In this document: positions 30,904 to 44,681 of the stretch, in pieces | Position numbering within the stretch: the first letter of the stretch is position 1 | Layout of the letters: each line of letters opens with the position of its first letter | DNA from: Glaciecola sp. XM2 | GTDB lineage: Bacteria > Pseudomonadota > Gammaproteobacteria > Enterobacterales > Alteromonadaceae | Direction of reading: 5' to 3' | Assembly (NCBI RefSeq): GCF_018595715.1 | Contig: NZ_JAHEOJ010000024.1 | Coordinates: 368,001 to 432,000 of the forward strand | DNA length: 64,000 nucleotides | Notes under the pieces: generated by a model | Seen by the model: only the letters and a program-made list of their open reading frames with translations | Databases searched by the model: none | What the model was told of the DNA's origin: nothing | Program-made: the position numbers and the translations under genes

Positions 30904-32589
30904 TTATTTTGACTTTATCCCGCGTTTTTCCATCGACGCATAGATTATCTTAGCTTGCGCCAAGGTAACTAGGTTACTGATTAACCAGTACAAGACGAGT
31001 CCTGCAGGGAAGAAGAAAAAGAACACGCTCATCGCCACTGGCATATATTGCAACAGCTTTTGTTGAAGCGGATCTTGAATAGTCATTGGTTGTAGCTTTT
31101 GCAGCAAAAACATACTCAAGCCGGTGAGGATCGGCAATACGAAGAACGGATCAGGCACCGATAAGTCGGTTATCCACAAAACGAAGCTAGCGTGGCGCAG
31201 TTCAACACTTTCTAACAATACCCAATACAATGCTAAGAAGATGGGCATTTGCAGTAACAATGGAAAACACCCGCCCATTGGGTTTACTTTCTCTTTTTTG
31301 TACATTTCCATCATGGCTTGCGACATTTTTTGTCTGTCGTCGCCATAGCGGTCTTTGAGTTGCTGCATTTTAGGCGCTAGATTGCGCATTTTAGCCATAG
31401 ATTCATATTGCTTCTTGGTTAACCAATACATGGCGCCTTTGACGATAAGCGTGATGATAACAATCGCCAGTCCCCAGTTGATAACAAAAGACTGTATGAG
31501 TTTGAGTAGTTCAAATAGCGGCTGTGCTATCCACCACAAAATTCCATAATCCACGGTGAGGTCGAGTCCACGCGCGAGTTCAGCAAGGACCGCTTGGTCT
31601 TTTGGTCCCATGTATAAGATGGATGTGACTTGCGAGGTTTGTGCATCATTAACGACAATACCTTCGCCGGTATACCCCACAATTGCATTGTTTTGAACAA
31701 TGCGAGAATAGATAGTGTTGGTTTGATCCTGCGGCGGTACCCAAGCAGACACAAAATAGTGTTCTAGCATACCCACCCAACCACCAATGGTGGCGATGCG
31801 AAGGCTTTCATCTTCAATGTCACCAAAGGGCAGTTTCTCGTAGCGTTCGTCTTGCGTGGAGTAAGCAGCGCCTCTAAAGGTAGGCATGAACATACTTCCG
31901 CCGCTTTGTTCGTTTAGAGTCTGCTTTAATTGTGCAAATTGTTGCATTTGCAAGGTACGACCCGTGTTGTTCTCAATGGTATAGGTCACATAAACAGTAT
32001 GGCTGTTACTTTCAAATTCAAAGGTTTTGGTGACGCTAAGCCCTTCGGGAGATTGCCAAACGATTGGTATTTGAAGCGTCTCGGTGCCATTCATCATGAA
32101 GGTGTCAGCGGTGGCGGTATATTGTGGTCTGCCACCACTTCCGTCTGGTCCATCTGTGCCAATAAGTCCACTTTGAGCAACATATAAAGTCGCATCTTGT
32201 GGGCTGAGCAATTGATAAGAATCGTCAGCGCCCTGCGTGACCGGGTATTGAACGAGGTCTGCTTGAACTACGTCACCACCAATAAGATCGATAGAGACGT
32301 TGAGCGTATCGGTAATTACATTTACAAAGCGGTTGCTTTGAACTTGAACAGGGGCTGGAACCGGTGCGTTTTCACTTAAATCAGTGGGCACGTCGAGCGC
32401 CGATGCTGTATTGGTGGTCAGATTCGCAGATGGAATACTGTTGTTTATCTGATTATCCAGCGTTTGTGTTGTACTAGCGTTGCTTACTGGCTCAACAACT
32501 TGTGGGCCGTATGCTTCTTGGTATTCTATCCATAGCAAAAAGCTTACAAGTAATAAGCCAATAATCAGGATACTTCTTTGCGATTCCAT
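30904..32589 (-). CDS. yidC: Membrane protein insertase YidC
   Basis: 561 residues. Inserts inner-membrane proteins, alone or with SecYEG. N-terminal signal anchor ILIIGLLLVSFLLWIEY, large periplasmic beta domain (residues about 60-345), then the conserved five-helix core with GGCFPLLLQMPIFLALYWVL and the C-terminal basic tail. Lies in the usual rpmH-rnpA-yidD-yidC order. Confidence 0.97.
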   Translation of the reverse strand: MESQRSILIIGLLLVSFLLWIEYQEAYGPQVVEPVSNASTTQTLDNQINNSIPSANLTTNTASALDVPTDLSENAPVPAPVQVQSNRFVNVITDTLNVSIDLIGGDVVQADLVQYPVTQGADDSYQLLSPQDATLYVAQSGLIGTDGPDGSGGRPQYTATADTFMMNGTETLQIPIVWQSPEGLSVTKTFEFESNSHTVYVTYTIENNTGRTLQMQQFAQLKQTLNEQSGGSMFMPTFRGAAYSTQDERYEKLPFGDIEDESLRIATIGGWVGMLEHYFVSAWVPPQDQTNTIYSRIVQNNAIVGYTGEGIVVNDAQTSQVTSILYMGPKDQAVLAELARGLDLTVDYGILWWIAQPLFELLKLIQSFVINWGLAIVIITLIVKGAMYWLTKKQYESMAKMRNLAPKMQQLKDRYGDDRQKMSQAMMEMYKKEKVNPMGGCFPLLLQMPIFLALYWVLLESVELRHASFVLWITDLSVPDPFFVLPILTGLSMFLLQKLQPMTIQDPLQQKLLQYMPVAMSVFFFFFPAGLVLYWLISNLVTLAQAKIIYASMEKRGIKSK

Positions 32590-32610
32590 AAATCTCTCAT
32601 TTAAACAATG

Positions 32611-32889
32611 TTAATCTTTTTTTGACGGCTCAGGCACATGATCTATTCCACCTTCATTGAATGGGTGGCATTTAGAGATGCGCCTGATGGTTAACATACT
32701 TCCCTTTGCTAATCCGTGAGTCTTTAATGCTTGATGAGCATAACATGAACAACTCGGATAAAACCTGCAATTTTGCCCTAAAAACGGCGAAATACACACC
32801 TGATAAACACGAATAATACCTATCAGCGGCAATGCCAACAATGGGGTATGTGATTTCGTGGTTTTCGTCGAAGTTGTTTTCACTGACAT
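32611..32889 (-). CDS. yidD: Membrane insertion efficiency factor YidD
   Basis: 92 residues. Family marks are [33 protein letters not shown] and [11 protein letters not shown], with conserved cysteines. An amphipathic peripheral membrane protein that helps YidC. The ATG at 32889 overlaps the end of rnpA by 10 bases; the frame also opens to a TTG at 32910, less likely. Confidence 0.92.
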   Translation of the reverse strand: MSVKTTSTKTTKSHTPLLALPLIGIIRVYQVCISPFLGQNCRFYPSCSCYAHQALKTHGLAKGSMLTIRRISKCHPFNEGGIDHVPEPSKKD

Positions 32890-33239
32890 CGTTTTGCCAA
32901 ACGTTTCCAAAGTTTACGTAGTTGTTCATGCAGAGCGGCATTATCGAGCTGGTGTACCCCCTGCTTAGCGAGCACTATGATATCAACATTTGGCAAATCT
33001 TGCGCATGTAATCGAAAACTCTCTCTAACACAGCGTTTAAAACGATTGCGTTGTACTGCGAGTTTAACTTTTTTCTTGGCTACAGTAATACCTAAACGCG
33101 GGTGCGATATATTGTTGTGTCTAGCCAGAATGGTGATGTTGGAAGATACTGCAGGGATGGCTTGTGAAAAAACGAATGAAAATTGTTGAGGAGTCAAAAG
33201 TCTTGACTCCCTCACAAAGCGATTATCAATATTGCTCAC
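32880..33239 (-). CDS. rnpA: Ribonuclease P protein component
   Basis: 119 residues, starting at GTG like the E. coli gene. RNA-binding signature [22 protein letters not shown] is present (shown here in parts: RLGITVAKK and AVQRNRFKR). It assists the M1 RNA in 5' processing of tRNA. Follows rpmH by 16 bases. Confidence 0.95.
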   Translation of the reverse strand: MSNIDNRFVRESRLLTPQQFSFVFSQAIPAVSSNITILARHNNISHPRLGITVAKKKVKLAVQRNRFKRCVRESFRLHAQDLPNVDIIVLAKQGVHQLDNAALHEQLRKLWKRLAKRCQ

Positions 33240-33255
33240 TAGAGAAGTGAACGTA

Positions 33256-33390
33256 TTATGCTGATAAACGCTTTCTGCCTTTGGCTCTGCGGTTTGCTAG
33301 TACCTTACGACCGTTTTTAGTGGCCATACGGGCACGAAAACCGTGAGAGCGCTTACGCTTGATATTACTGGGTTGAAAAGTTCTTTTCAT
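33256..33390 (-). CDS. rpmH: 50S ribosomal protein L34
   Basis: 44 residues, very basic: begins [18 protein letters not shown], includes [18 protein letters not shown] and ends KRLSA. Length and sequence match L34 throughout. First gene of the rpmH-rnpA-yidD-yidC operon. Confidence 0.98.
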   Translation of the reverse strand: MKRTFQPSNIKRKRSHGFRARMATKNGRKVLANRRAKGRKRLSA

Positions 33391-33471
33391 GACCTGTACT
33401 CATTTAGATATTGGGCGGTATATCGATACGTGCATTAGCGCGTTTGACCACCGGTATTAATAGGACGCGGA

Positions 33472-33500
33472 ATATTAGTGATCAAAGGCAGCAAAGTCAA
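33472..33500 (-). promoter_or_regulatory. Sigma-70 promoter of rpmH operon
   Basis: On the minus strand TTGACT (33500-33495) and TAATAT (33477-33472) are separated by 17 bases, giving a start about 75 bases before rpmH. A second, overlapping pair (TTGATC, 17 bases, TATTAA) is shifted towards the gene. Confidence 0.6.
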
Positions 33501-33843
33501 GGGCTATACGCGAAAAAGATGCTTTTATTTGTGTTATATATCCACAGCGGTAGACAATTGGTAGTGAGTTATCCACAAAATGGCCATGGAATTCTCAAAA
33601 AAAGCGACATGTTTGATGTGGATCGTATAAAAATGGTTGACTTTTTAGCCGTTAAGTTCTTTGGTTATGGTTATCAAAACCGATATAAATATAATAAATA
33701 GCGTTTAAAAACAAACAGATATCGTGAGTATTGGTGATGCTCGATGGATAGTTCTTGTTGATATGAAATTGCCTGTGGATAAATATACAGATTTGGCTTA
33801 TATTTGGCGGCTGACCTAAAAACAATAAAACAGGGAGTAGGCT
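33501..33843 (+). promoter_or_regulatory. dnaA upstream region with DnaA boxes
   Basis: About 340 bases with no credible gene. It holds perfect DnaA boxes at 33569-33577 (TTATCCACA) and 33774-33782 (TGTGGATAA), and a one-mismatch box ATATCCACA at 33538-33546. The last lies within 70 bases of the dnaA start, where DnaA would repress its own promoter. An open frame across 33411-33701 has no protein-like features. Confidence 0.65.
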
Positions 33844-35259
33844 TTGGCGATAAGCTGGGATCAGTGCTTAGATGCGCTCAAACATGAGTTGTCAAATGAA
33901 CAGTTCAATATGTGGCTTAAACCACTTAAAGCTGATTTTGATGGTGACGTGTTACATTTGTTTGCAGCCAATCGCTTTGTGTTGTCATGGGTGCAAGACG
34001 AATATTATGGTCTTATAACCTCTACGTTATCCCAGTTGTACGGAGCCGACGCCCCTACATTGATCCTTACCGAAGCGACCGCTGCGCCTAAACCTAAAGC
34101 CAAAAGTAGCGCTTCAGAAAGTGTCCAGGCAAACGCTAGTCATGGTTCGCGCGCGCTAAGTATGCATAAGGCGCTGTCTGATTTTAAAGCTTCGGTGGTC
34201 GACGAAAAGCCAAACGCTGAGGTTCGAGAGGATACGCACAAAAGCAATATTAAAACGGAGTACACGTTTGATAATTTTGTAGAGGGTAAGTCTAACCAAC
34301 TAGCGCGAGCAGCAGCTGTTCAGGTAGCAGAGAACCCTGGTCATTCCTATAATCCTCTTTTCTTGTACGGTGGCACAGGGCTTGGTAAAACCCATCTTAT
34401 ACATGCCGTTGGAAATGGCATTATGGCTAACAAACCTAATGCTAAAATTGTCTATATGCATTCGGAAAGATTTGTGCAAGATATGGTTAAGGCGCTTCAG
34501 AATAATGCCATTGAAGAGTTCAAACGATTTTATCGTTCTGTTGATGCGTTGTTGATTGACGATATTCAATTCTTTGCAAATAAAGAACGCTCACAAGAAG
34601 AGTTTTTTCACACCTTTAATGCCTTGTTAGAAGGCAATCAACAAATCATTTTGACGTCCGACCGTTATCCTAAAGAAATTGATGGCGTTGAAGACAGATT
34701 AAAATCGCGTTTTGGATGGGGGCTGACTGTGGTTATTGAGCCGCCAGAGCTCGAAACCCGAGTCGCAATTTTGATGCGTAAAGCCCATGAGAACAAAATT
34801 GATTTGCCAAATGAGGTGGCATTTTTCATTGCAAAACGCCTTCGCTCCAACGTGAGGGAGTTAGAAGGTGCGCTTAATCGCGTGATTGCAAACGCGAATT
34901 TCACCGGCCGAGCAATTACAATTGATTTTGTTAGGGATGCATTACGAGATTTACTTGCCTTGCAAGATAAGTTAGTTACTATTGATAATATAATAAAAAC
35001 AGTTGCTGATTATTATAAAATTAAAGTTTCAGATATACTGTCAAAAAAGAGAACAAGAAGCGTGGCTCGACCAAGACAAATCGCAATGTCTTTGTCAAAA
35101 GAGTTAACCAACCATAGTCTGCCAGAAATAGGAAATGCGTTTGGCGGCAAAGATCACACAACCGTGTTGCATGCAGTGAGAAAAGTGGTTGAGTTAAGAA
35201 AAGAAAGTCATGATGTCATGGAAGATTATAAGAACTTGATTCGTACATTATCGTCATAA
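33844..35259 (+). CDS. dnaA: Chromosomal replication initiator DnaA
   Basis: 471 residues. Domain I at 1-80 ([13 protein letters not shown]), a variable linker to about 135, AAA+ domain with Walker A GGTGLGKT at 176-183 and Walker [11 protein letters not shown] near 240, and the C-terminal DNA-binding helix-turn-helix with [11 protein letters not shown]. The start is TTG, with GGGAG six bases upstream; a weak start codon fits the low level of this protein. First gene of dnaA-dnaN-recF-gyrB. Confidence 0.97.
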   Translation: MAISWDQCLDALKHELSNEQFNMWLKPLKADFDGDVLHLFAANRFVLSWVQDEYYGLITSTLSQLYGADAPTLILTEATAAPKPKAKSSASESVQANASHGSRALSMHKALSDFKASVVDEKPNAEVREDTHKSNIKTEYTFDNFVEGKSNQLARAAAVQVAENPGHSYNPLFLYGGTGLGKTHLIHAVGNGIMANKPNAKIVYMHSERFVQDMVKALQNNAIEEFKRFYRSVDALLIDDIQFFANKERSQEEFFHTFNALLEGNQQIILTSDRYPKEIDGVEDRLKSRFGWGLTVVIEPPELETRVAILMRKAHENKIDLPNEVAFFIAKRLRSNVRELEGALNRVIANANFTGRAITIDFVRDALRDLLALQDKLVTIDNIIKTVADYYKIKVSDILSKKRTRSVARPRQIAMSLSKELTNHSLPEIGNAFGGKDHTTVLHAVRKVVELRKESHDVMEDYKNLIRTLSS

Positions 35260-35281
35260 AGCATCTAACAGAGAATAAGAA

Positions 35282-36409
35282 ATGAATTTTACGATCAGCC
35301 GAGAAAGCTTTTTACAACCTCTACAACTTGTGTCGGGTGCGGTCGAACGGCGTCATACATTACCAATACTTGCTAACGTTTTACTTAAGGTAAATGACGG
35401 GTCGTTGTGGATGACGGGTACTGACCTTGAGGTAGAATTGATTGCGAACATCCAGCTCTCAGGTAGTCATACCGACGGGCAAATTACAGTGCCGGCAAAA
35501 AAGCTGTTGGATATTGTTCGTGGTTTACCTGACGATGTCACTATTATTTTTGAAGTCACAGAAAATAAAGCAGTTATTAAATCTGGTCGTGCACGCTATT
35601 CGTTATCTACCTTGTCCGCTGATGATTACCCGAACCTTGAAGATTGGGAAGGGGAGAGCGAGTTCGAGATGAGTCAAGATACGCTCAAACATCTCATTGA
35701 GGCGGTCCAATTTTCGATGGCTCAGCAAGATGTGCGTTATTATCTAAACGGCATGAGTTTAGAGACGAGCGAGAATCAGGTGCGAACGGTTGCTACTGAC
35801 GGTCACCGATTAGCAATGGCAGTTCATGAGTTTGAAGGTGGTCAACTACCAGTAAAACAAGTGATTATCCCTCGTAAAGGTGTAATGGAAATTGCGCGTC
35901 TTATCGACGAAACTGACGCGAACATAAAGGTGCAGTTGGGCGCTAATCACATTCGTATATTCAGTACTTCGTTTATTTTCACTAGTAAGTTAGTTGATGG
36001 TCGGTTTCCTGATTATAATCGAGTGGTCCCTAGTAATACCGACAAAGGCTTAGTTGTTAATCGAGAGAATATTAAAAGTGCATTTTCTCGTGCGATGATC
36101 CTAACCAACGAAAAGTACAAAGGTGTTCGGTTAAATCTAGATCCCGGCGAACTTAAAATTACGGCGACAAATCCAGAGCAAGAGCAAGCTGAAGAGATCA
36201 TTGATGTTGATTATGATGGTGAGTCTTTAGAAATTGGTTTTAACGTTGCTTATTTAATTGACGCATTAAACGCAATTCACACCCACTCGGTGATCTTTAA
36301 ATTATCTGATTCGAATGCAAGCGCGTTAGTGCATGGCATGAAGAAAGTCGATGGCGTGCTCGTTGACGACGATGCGGCGCAGTATGTTATTATGCCTATG
36401 AGACTGTAG
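35282..36409 (+). CDS. dnaN: DNA polymerase III beta sliding clamp
   Basis: 375 residues. Three repeated clamp domains; TLPILANVL near the start, ATDGHRLAMA near residue 175 and the conserved end VIMPMRL. A ring dimer that tethers polymerase and binds partner proteins. 22 bases after dnaA. Confidence 0.97.
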   Translation: MNFTISRESFLQPLQLVSGAVERRHTLPILANVLLKVNDGSLWMTGTDLEVELIANIQLSGSHTDGQITVPAKKLLDIVRGLPDDVTIIFEVTENKAVIKSGRARYSLSTLSADDYPNLEDWEGESEFEMSQDTLKHLIEAVQFSMAQQDVRYYLNGMSLETSENQVRTVATDGHRLAMAVHEFEGGQLPVKQVIIPRKGVMEIARLIDETDANIKVQLGANHIRIFSTSFIFTSKLVDGRFPDYNRVVPSNTDKGLVVNRENIKSAFSRAMILTNEKYKGVRLNLDPGELKITATNPEQEQAEEIIDVDYDGESLEIGFNVAYLIDALNAIHTHSVIFKLSDSNASALVHGMKKVDGVLVDDDAAQYVIMPMRL

Positions 36410-36427
36410 ATCACCGGCACTCAATTT

Positions 36428-39939
<3,512 letters not shown>

Positions 39940-39958
39940 ATTAAAAGGAAATAGTTAC

Positions 39959-39988
39959 AAAAAAGCGCTCATAGTGAGCGCTTTTTTT
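39959..39988. terminator. Bidirectional terminator after gyrB
   Basis: AAGCGCTCA / TGAGCGCTT (9 bp, loop TAG) is followed by T-run on the plus strand and, because of the A-run before it, also on the minus strand, where it would end the glyQ-glyS-lipoprotein transcript. Confidence 0.9.
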
Positions 39989-40005
39989 ATAAGCCTTTGA
40001 TTATC

Positions 40006-40458
40006 CTAGCTAACTTTAAAAACCAACAGCGATGGATATTGAGGGTTGCGGGTATCTAACTCAAAACGGTAAGTAGCCGTTTCGCTTGGTACAAATTGAA
40101 GATTTAAAGAGTCTGAGTAACAATAAAGCTCAACTTCGTCATTCTCTTCGATAGATGACGAGGCATCGGGTAGTCCACAATTATATTCGGGCAACCAGTT
40201 TTCATCTGCTACTTTAAAATCGTAAGGCTGACCGTCTGCAATCAGCTCGATCTCGACGGCAAACGTGTGTTGATCTACTGGGGTAAACTTAAATGGCTCC
40301 GTCGCTTCCCACCAGTTAAAGACTCCACGCAAGTACACGTTGGAATAGTCTTTATTGCTTTGTGGCGAGAATATGTCACTAGCACTAGGCACAGCGCACC
40401 CGCTTAGCACGAGCACAGCTGCTATGACACTAGACTTTGATAAAATACGACGAAACAT
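40006..40458 (-). CDS. Small lipoprotein, possible carbohydrate-binding fold
   Basis: 150 residues. Signal peptide with lipobox LSGC (Cys21), so lipid-anchored. The mature part YLRGVFNWWEATEPFKF followed by VEIELIADGQPYDFKVADENW-like strands (shown: PYDFKVADENW) resembles the N-terminal immunoglobulin-like module of pullulanase/glycogen-branching enzymes (CBM48 type). No catalytic domain is attached. 17 bases after glyS, so probably co-transcribed. Function unknown. Confidence 0.65.
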   Translation of the reverse strand: MFRRILSKSSVIAAVLVLSGCAVPSASDIFSPQSNKDYSNVYLRGVFNWWEATEPFKFTPVDQHTFAVEIELIADGQPYDFKVADENWLPEYNCGLPDASSSIEENDEVELYCYSDSLNLQFVPSETATYRFELDTRNPQYPSLLVFKVS

Positions 40459-40475
40459 AATACCGTGCTAACTCT

Positions 40476-42572
40476 TTAATGTTGTATATTTAACACGGAT
40501 ATATCCGCAACAGACATAAATAAAGCGCGAACATTTGCAAGTAAGCCAATGCGATTTTGCTTTAAGGCGTTATCTTCTGCCATGATCATAACATTGTCAA
40601 AATATGTAGTAAGTGGCTCTCTCAGTGTACTTAGCGCCGTTAGCAACTGATCGTAATCGGTAATACCGTTTTGTTTGGCGGATAAAGCCAAATACTCATG
40701 ATAAAGCGCGCTTTCTTCATCTGATGCAAGTAAGTTAGCATCAATTTCCCGCACGTTTTCAAGTTCGATTTCGTTTTTAGCAAGGATGTTAGCTACCCGC
40801 TTATTTGCTTCAACTAAGCTTGAAGCAGCACTTGTTTTTGCAAACTTTGCGACCGCTTTGACTCTGCTGTCTATATCGCTAAGTGACTTCGTTCCTTTGA
40901 CCGACATGACCGCGCTTACAACATCAGCAGATATATCCTGATCCGCATAAAAAGCTTTACATCGGTCTAGCAAAAACGATGTGACTTGCACAGTAGCCTC
41001 TTTATTCTTAATAAGTGAGCCATACTGTGCGGCTACAGCCTCTATTAACGTCTCTACTGAAACATCAACGTCAAAGGCTACCAACATACGCAATATACCA
41101 ATAGCGCTCCTTCTAAGCGCAAATGGGTCCTTGTCACCCTTAGGAATGAAGTTGACGCCGAAGATACCCACCAATGTGTCTAGCTTCTCAGATAATGAAA
41201 GCAACATGCCGACGGGCGTTTGTGGTAACACATCATTTGCAAAACGGGGAAGATACTGCTCTTCAATAGCAACGGCGACCTCACTTGCTTCTCCATCATG
41301 AAGCGCATAATGTTTGCCCATTACCCCTTGTACGGAAGGAAATTCCATCACCATGTTCGATACTAAGTCTGCTTTAGCGAGCTCAGCTGCACGCTGAGCA
41401 AGCGCGATGTTATCTTCGCTAACCGAAATTATTTCACCGATAGATTTAACAATGCTGGCGACGCGGCGTGATTTATCTCCTACCGTACCAAGGTCCTTTT
41501 GAAATACTATGTTGTCCAGTGCTTTGCATTTATCTGCAAGGCTGGTCTTTTTATCCGTTTCAAAAAAGAATTCTGCATCGGACAAGCGCGGGCGAATGAC
41601 TTTTTCATTTCCTGATATCACTTGCGAAGGGTCACGACTCTCAATGTTTGACACAAATAAGAACCTTTCACATAGCTCACCATTTGTATCCAATAGTGGA
41701 ACGTATTTCTGATCATCTTTCATGGTATATATTAGCGCTTCTTTGGGAACCGCTAAAAACCTTTGTTCGAAGGTCGCCTGCAGTACCACCGGCCACTCTA
41801 CGAGTGAAGAGATCTCTTCCAGAAGACTTTGGTCATAATCTGCAACTAAGCCAAGCGCTGACGCTTGCTGTTGAAGCTGAGTCTCAATTTCGGCCATTCT
41901 GCGCGCATAATCTGGGATGACATACTGCGTTTGCATTTGCGCTTCATAGGTATCCGCCGACCTTACATCGAAACGATGATCGCCATGAAAACGATGACCA
42001 GAGCATTGATTACTTGATGTGATTCCAAGAACAGTTGCAGGTAACACCTCACTACCGTACATAACACATAGTATGTGAGCAGGTCTTATAAACTCAACGC
42101 TGCTGCTGCCCCAACGCATTGCTTTACCAACAGGCAAGCGCTTTAGCGCCGCGTTGATAACGTCTTCAATAAGCTCATCAATCTGGCGGCCCTTTACCGT
42201 TGCACGGTGTAGCAACCACTCTCCTTTGTCGGTGGTAAGCCTCTGCGCTTGCGCAACTTCTATGCCGTTCGCACGGGCCCATCCGGATGCTGCTTTTGTT
42301 GGTTCGCCATTGGCATCAAATGCAGCTGCGACCGCCGGTCCTCGTTTGTCTATTTGCTTATCGCCTTGCTGGCGTTGGCAGTTTTCGACACGCACGGCCA
42401 ATCGGCGAGGAGCGCCATATCCAATTATACGACTGTAGCTAAAGCCAAGTTGGTCTAATTGCTCCTTAATGCCTTCTTGGAAGCTCAAATCAAGTGCGCG
42501 TAACGATTTTGGTGGTAACTCTTCGGTTCCCAACTCAATTAATAAAGTCTGTAACTCATTAGATGACGTCAT
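40476..42572 (-). CDS. glyS: Glycyl-tRNA synthetase beta subunit
   Basis: 698 residues. Beta chain of the alpha2-beta2 enzyme. Opens with LLIELGTEELPPKSL; contains EVLPATVLGI and the C-terminal anticodon-binding helical region (DNVMIMAEDNALKQNRIGLL). The start at 42572 is chosen because it gives the family N-terminus; the open frame to 42674 runs into glyQ. Starts 4 bases after the glyQ stop. Confidence 0.96.
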   Translation of the reverse strand: MTSSNELQTLLIELGTEELPPKSLRALDLSFQEGIKEQLDQLGFSYSRIIGYGAPRRLAVRVENCQRQQGDKQIDKRGPAVAAAFDANGEPTKAASGWARANGIEVAQAQRLTTDKGEWLLHRATVKGRQIDELIEDVINAALKRLPVGKAMRWGSSSVEFIRPAHILCVMYGSEVLPATVLGITSSNQCSGHRFHGDHRFDVRSADTYEAQMQTQYVIPDYARRMAEIETQLQQQASALGLVADYDQSLLEEISSLVEWPVVLQATFEQRFLAVPKEALIYTMKDDQKYVPLLDTNGELCERFLFVSNIESRDPSQVISGNEKVIRPRLSDAEFFFETDKKTSLADKCKALDNIVFQKDLGTVGDKSRRVASIVKSIGEIISVSEDNIALAQRAAELAKADLVSNMVMEFPSVQGVMGKHYALHDGEASEVAVAIEEQYLPRFANDVLPQTPVGMLLSLSEKLDTLVGIFGVNFIPKGDKDPFALRRSAIGILRMLVAFDVDVSVETLIEAVAAQYGSLIKNKEATVQVTSFLLDRCKAFYADQDISADVVSAVMSVKGTKSLSDIDSRVKAVAKFAKTSAASSLVEANKRVANILAKNEIELENVREIDANLLASDEESALYHEYLALSAKQNGITDYDQLLTALSTLREPLTTYFDNVMIMAEDNALKQNRIGLLANVRALFMSVADISVLNIQH

Positions 42573-42576
42573 TTTA

Positions 42577-43515
42577 CTACTGCGCTCCTTCAACTTCTTC
42601 CTGCACTTGCATGTTTGTGCTTTGGCAAAGCGGAAACCCAAGTGCTTCCCTTGAATCAAAATATAACTGTGCACAGGCCTTTGCTAGGGCTCTTACACGC
42701 AAAATGTACCCCTGCCGCTCTGTTACTGAAATAGCATGGCGAGCATCCAGTAGATTAAAGGCGTGAGACGCCTTCATGACCTGCTCGTATGCAGGCAATG
42801 GAAGCTGCGCTTCAATCAATGTCTGACTAGCCTTTTCACATTGCTCAAAACTTTCAAACAACACCGCAACGTCAGCATATTCAAAATTGTAGGCTGATTG
42901 CTCTTTTTCATTTTGCAAAAATACATCACCATAGGTGACCACGCCAAATGGGCCTTTGGTCCACACTAAATCATAAATGCTGTCAACGCCTTGCATATAC
43001 ATGGCTAAGCGCTCTAGTCCGTAAGTAATTTCGCCGGTAACTGGCTTGCATTCTAATCCGCCCACCTGTTGAAAATAGGTAAACTGCGTGACTTCCATGC
43101 CATTTAGCCAAACTTCCCAACCTAAGCCCCAAGCGCCAAGGGTAGGGGATTCCCAGTTGTCCTCAACAAACCTTACATCATGGACAAGAGGATCGAAGCC
43201 GAGGGCTTTAAGAGAGCCCAAATACAGCTCCTGAATATTATCGGGAGACGGTTTTAACATGACCTGAAACTGGTAGTAATGCTGAAGGCGATTCGGATTT
43301 TCACCATACCTGCCGTCAGTGGGGCGTCTGCAGGGCTGCACATAGGCACTGTTCATTGGCTCTGGACCAAGTGAACGCAGAAACGTCATAGGGTGAAAGG
43401 TTCCTGCTCCCACTTCCATATCGAGCGGCTGGATAATTACGCAACCTTGTTTAGCCCAGTAATCTTGAAGCGCTAGGATGAGGCCTTGGAAGGTATCGAG
43501 TTCGTAGTTTTGCAT
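42577..43515 (-). CDS. glyQ: Glycyl-tRNA synthetase alpha subunit
   Basis: 312 residues, catalytic class II chain. Family blocks [38 protein letters not shown] and [20 protein letters not shown] (20 residues) are present. The ATG at 43515 gives the standard length; the frame extends to a TTG at 43542. First gene of glyQ-glyS-lipoprotein. Confidence 0.96.
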   Translation of the reverse strand: MQNYELDTFQGLILALQDYWAKQGCVIIQPLDMEVGAGTFHPMTFLRSLGPEPMNSAYVQPCRRPTDGRYGENPNRLQHYYQFQVMLKPSPDNIQELYLGSLKALGFDPLVHDVRFVEDNWESPTLGAWGLGWEVWLNGMEVTQFTYFQQVGGLECKPVTGEITYGLERLAMYMQGVDSIYDLVWTKGPFGVVTYGDVFLQNEKEQSAYNFEYADVAVLFESFEQCEKASQTLIEAQLPLPAYEQVMKASHAFNLLDARHAISVTERQGYILRVRALAKACAQLYFDSREALGFPLCQSTNMQVQEEVEGAQ

Positions 43516-43633
43516 GTGAAACCAATCAATGTGTTGTAGCAATAAAAAAGAGGCGTAGTATACCTTGCTTTAGGGGGTGTTGGTAACCCCACAAAATATA
43601 TGGATTGTTGGAATTATGAGATGTAGCGTGTGC

Positions 43634-44080
43634 TTAAGACGCGTTATAGTGCTTAAGTATCTTAACTTCTTCTAATATGGCCGATTCAAGCTCACTTTCA
43701 AACTGACCACGCTCTTTGTCTTGCTCGCGTCGCTCCTTTTTACTCAACGCTTGACGGGCATCATGCGTAGGGTAGTTTTTTACTTTGTCGAATAAGCTAT
43801 GCAATGCAGGATAAACCTTTGCATGATCTGGCAATGGATCTATTGGCATCGCTTCTAACAAACGGCATATGCGAATCGCCCCCTCGGACAGATCACATTG
43901 CTGTTGTTCTACGGCAAAAGCAATAGTCTGTATACTCGTTGTCATACTTTCGATGCGCTTGCTACGCGCCGCCAGATGACGGCTGTTTTGCGCCTTCACC
44001 AAAAACACCAGGCGGCCAGCATATATACTCAATGCCACGATAATAATTGCGCCTAAAGCGACTAACATCCACTCCATCAT
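43634..44080 (-). CDS. DUF2489 domain-containing protein
   Basis: 148 residues with one N-terminal membrane helix (LVALGAIIIVALSIYAGRLV) and a charged helical cytoplasmic part containing CDLSEGAIRICRLLEAM and KKERREQDKERGQFESEL. This is the DUF2489 pattern. Function unknown. It follows yihI by 6 bases, an association also known in Vibrio-like genomes. Confidence 0.8.
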   Translation of the reverse strand: MMEWMLVALGAIIIVALSIYAGRLVFLVKAQNSRHLAARSKRIESMTTSIQTIAFAVEQQQCDLSEGAIRICRLLEAMPIDPLPDHAKVYPALHSLFDKVKNYPTHDARQALSKKERREQDKERGQFESELESAILEEVKILKHYNAS

Positions 44081-44086
44081 TGCCTA

Positions 44087-44590
44087 CTAATCTTGATAAT
44101 CGTCCAGTCTAATTGCGTCTAGCGCGTCAAAAGGATCAGTCTCAGTTTGGGAATCTGACTCATCCCATTGGATCCCCAGGCTCTTACAAAGAGTTTTATG
44201 GCGACTTAGCATTTTGTCTAACTGCTGTTTTTCAGTCTTAGTAAGCGTTTTCTTCTCTTGCTTTGTCAGCAGTACATCAAGCATCGGGTCTTGCTCTAAT
44301 GCATCAAGTTCTTGCTGAGGCGATAACGATTTTTGCTTTACTTGTTTGGGCTTATCGGCCTGTTGATACTTGTTTAGATCGATGGCTTTCTTGCTGCCTA
44401 TTCGAGGGTCGCTCGATGGCTTATTCGTTTTGTTATGTGCACTTACCTCAGCGACTTGCTGCCGCGTTCCTGCTTTATTACCAGAGGTGACTTTCGATTT
44501 GGTGCTCGGCGCTCTTTGTGGGCGTTTGGGCGCATCTACTTTGGCAATTCCAATTTTGCCTATTTTTCTTGATTTCTTTTGGCGGGGCAT
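44087..44590 (-). CDS. yihI: Der GTPase-activating protein YihI
   Basis: 167 residues. Highly basic N-terminal half (MPRQKKSRKIGKIG) and a compact acidic C-terminal half with LDALEQDPMLDVLL and TEKQQLDKMLSRHKTL, as in YihI, which stimulates GTP hydrolysis by Der (EngA) in 50S assembly. The ATG at 44590 has GAGAG six bases upstream; the frame extends to 44611 only by a TTG. Confidence 0.88.
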   Translation of the reverse strand: MPRQKKSRKIGKIGIAKVDAPKRPQRAPSTKSKVTSGNKAGTRQQVAEVSAHNKTNKPSSDPRIGSKKAIDLNKYQQADKPKQVKQKSLSPQQELDALEQDPMLDVLLTKQEKKTLTKTEKQQLDKMLSRHKTLCKSLGIQWDESDSQTETDPFDALDAIRLDDYQD

Positions 44591-44681
44591 AATGCTCTCT
44601 ACAATTAACAATAAGGGTTTGACGAAGCGAAATTTAGTTAGCCATTCATTGACTACACTGTTGAAACGGTTTTTTTAAACA

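Noticed and set aside
33411..33701. 96-codon open frame upstream of dnaA
   Set aside because: No protein-like features, spans DnaA boxes and the rpmH promoter; the region is regulatory.
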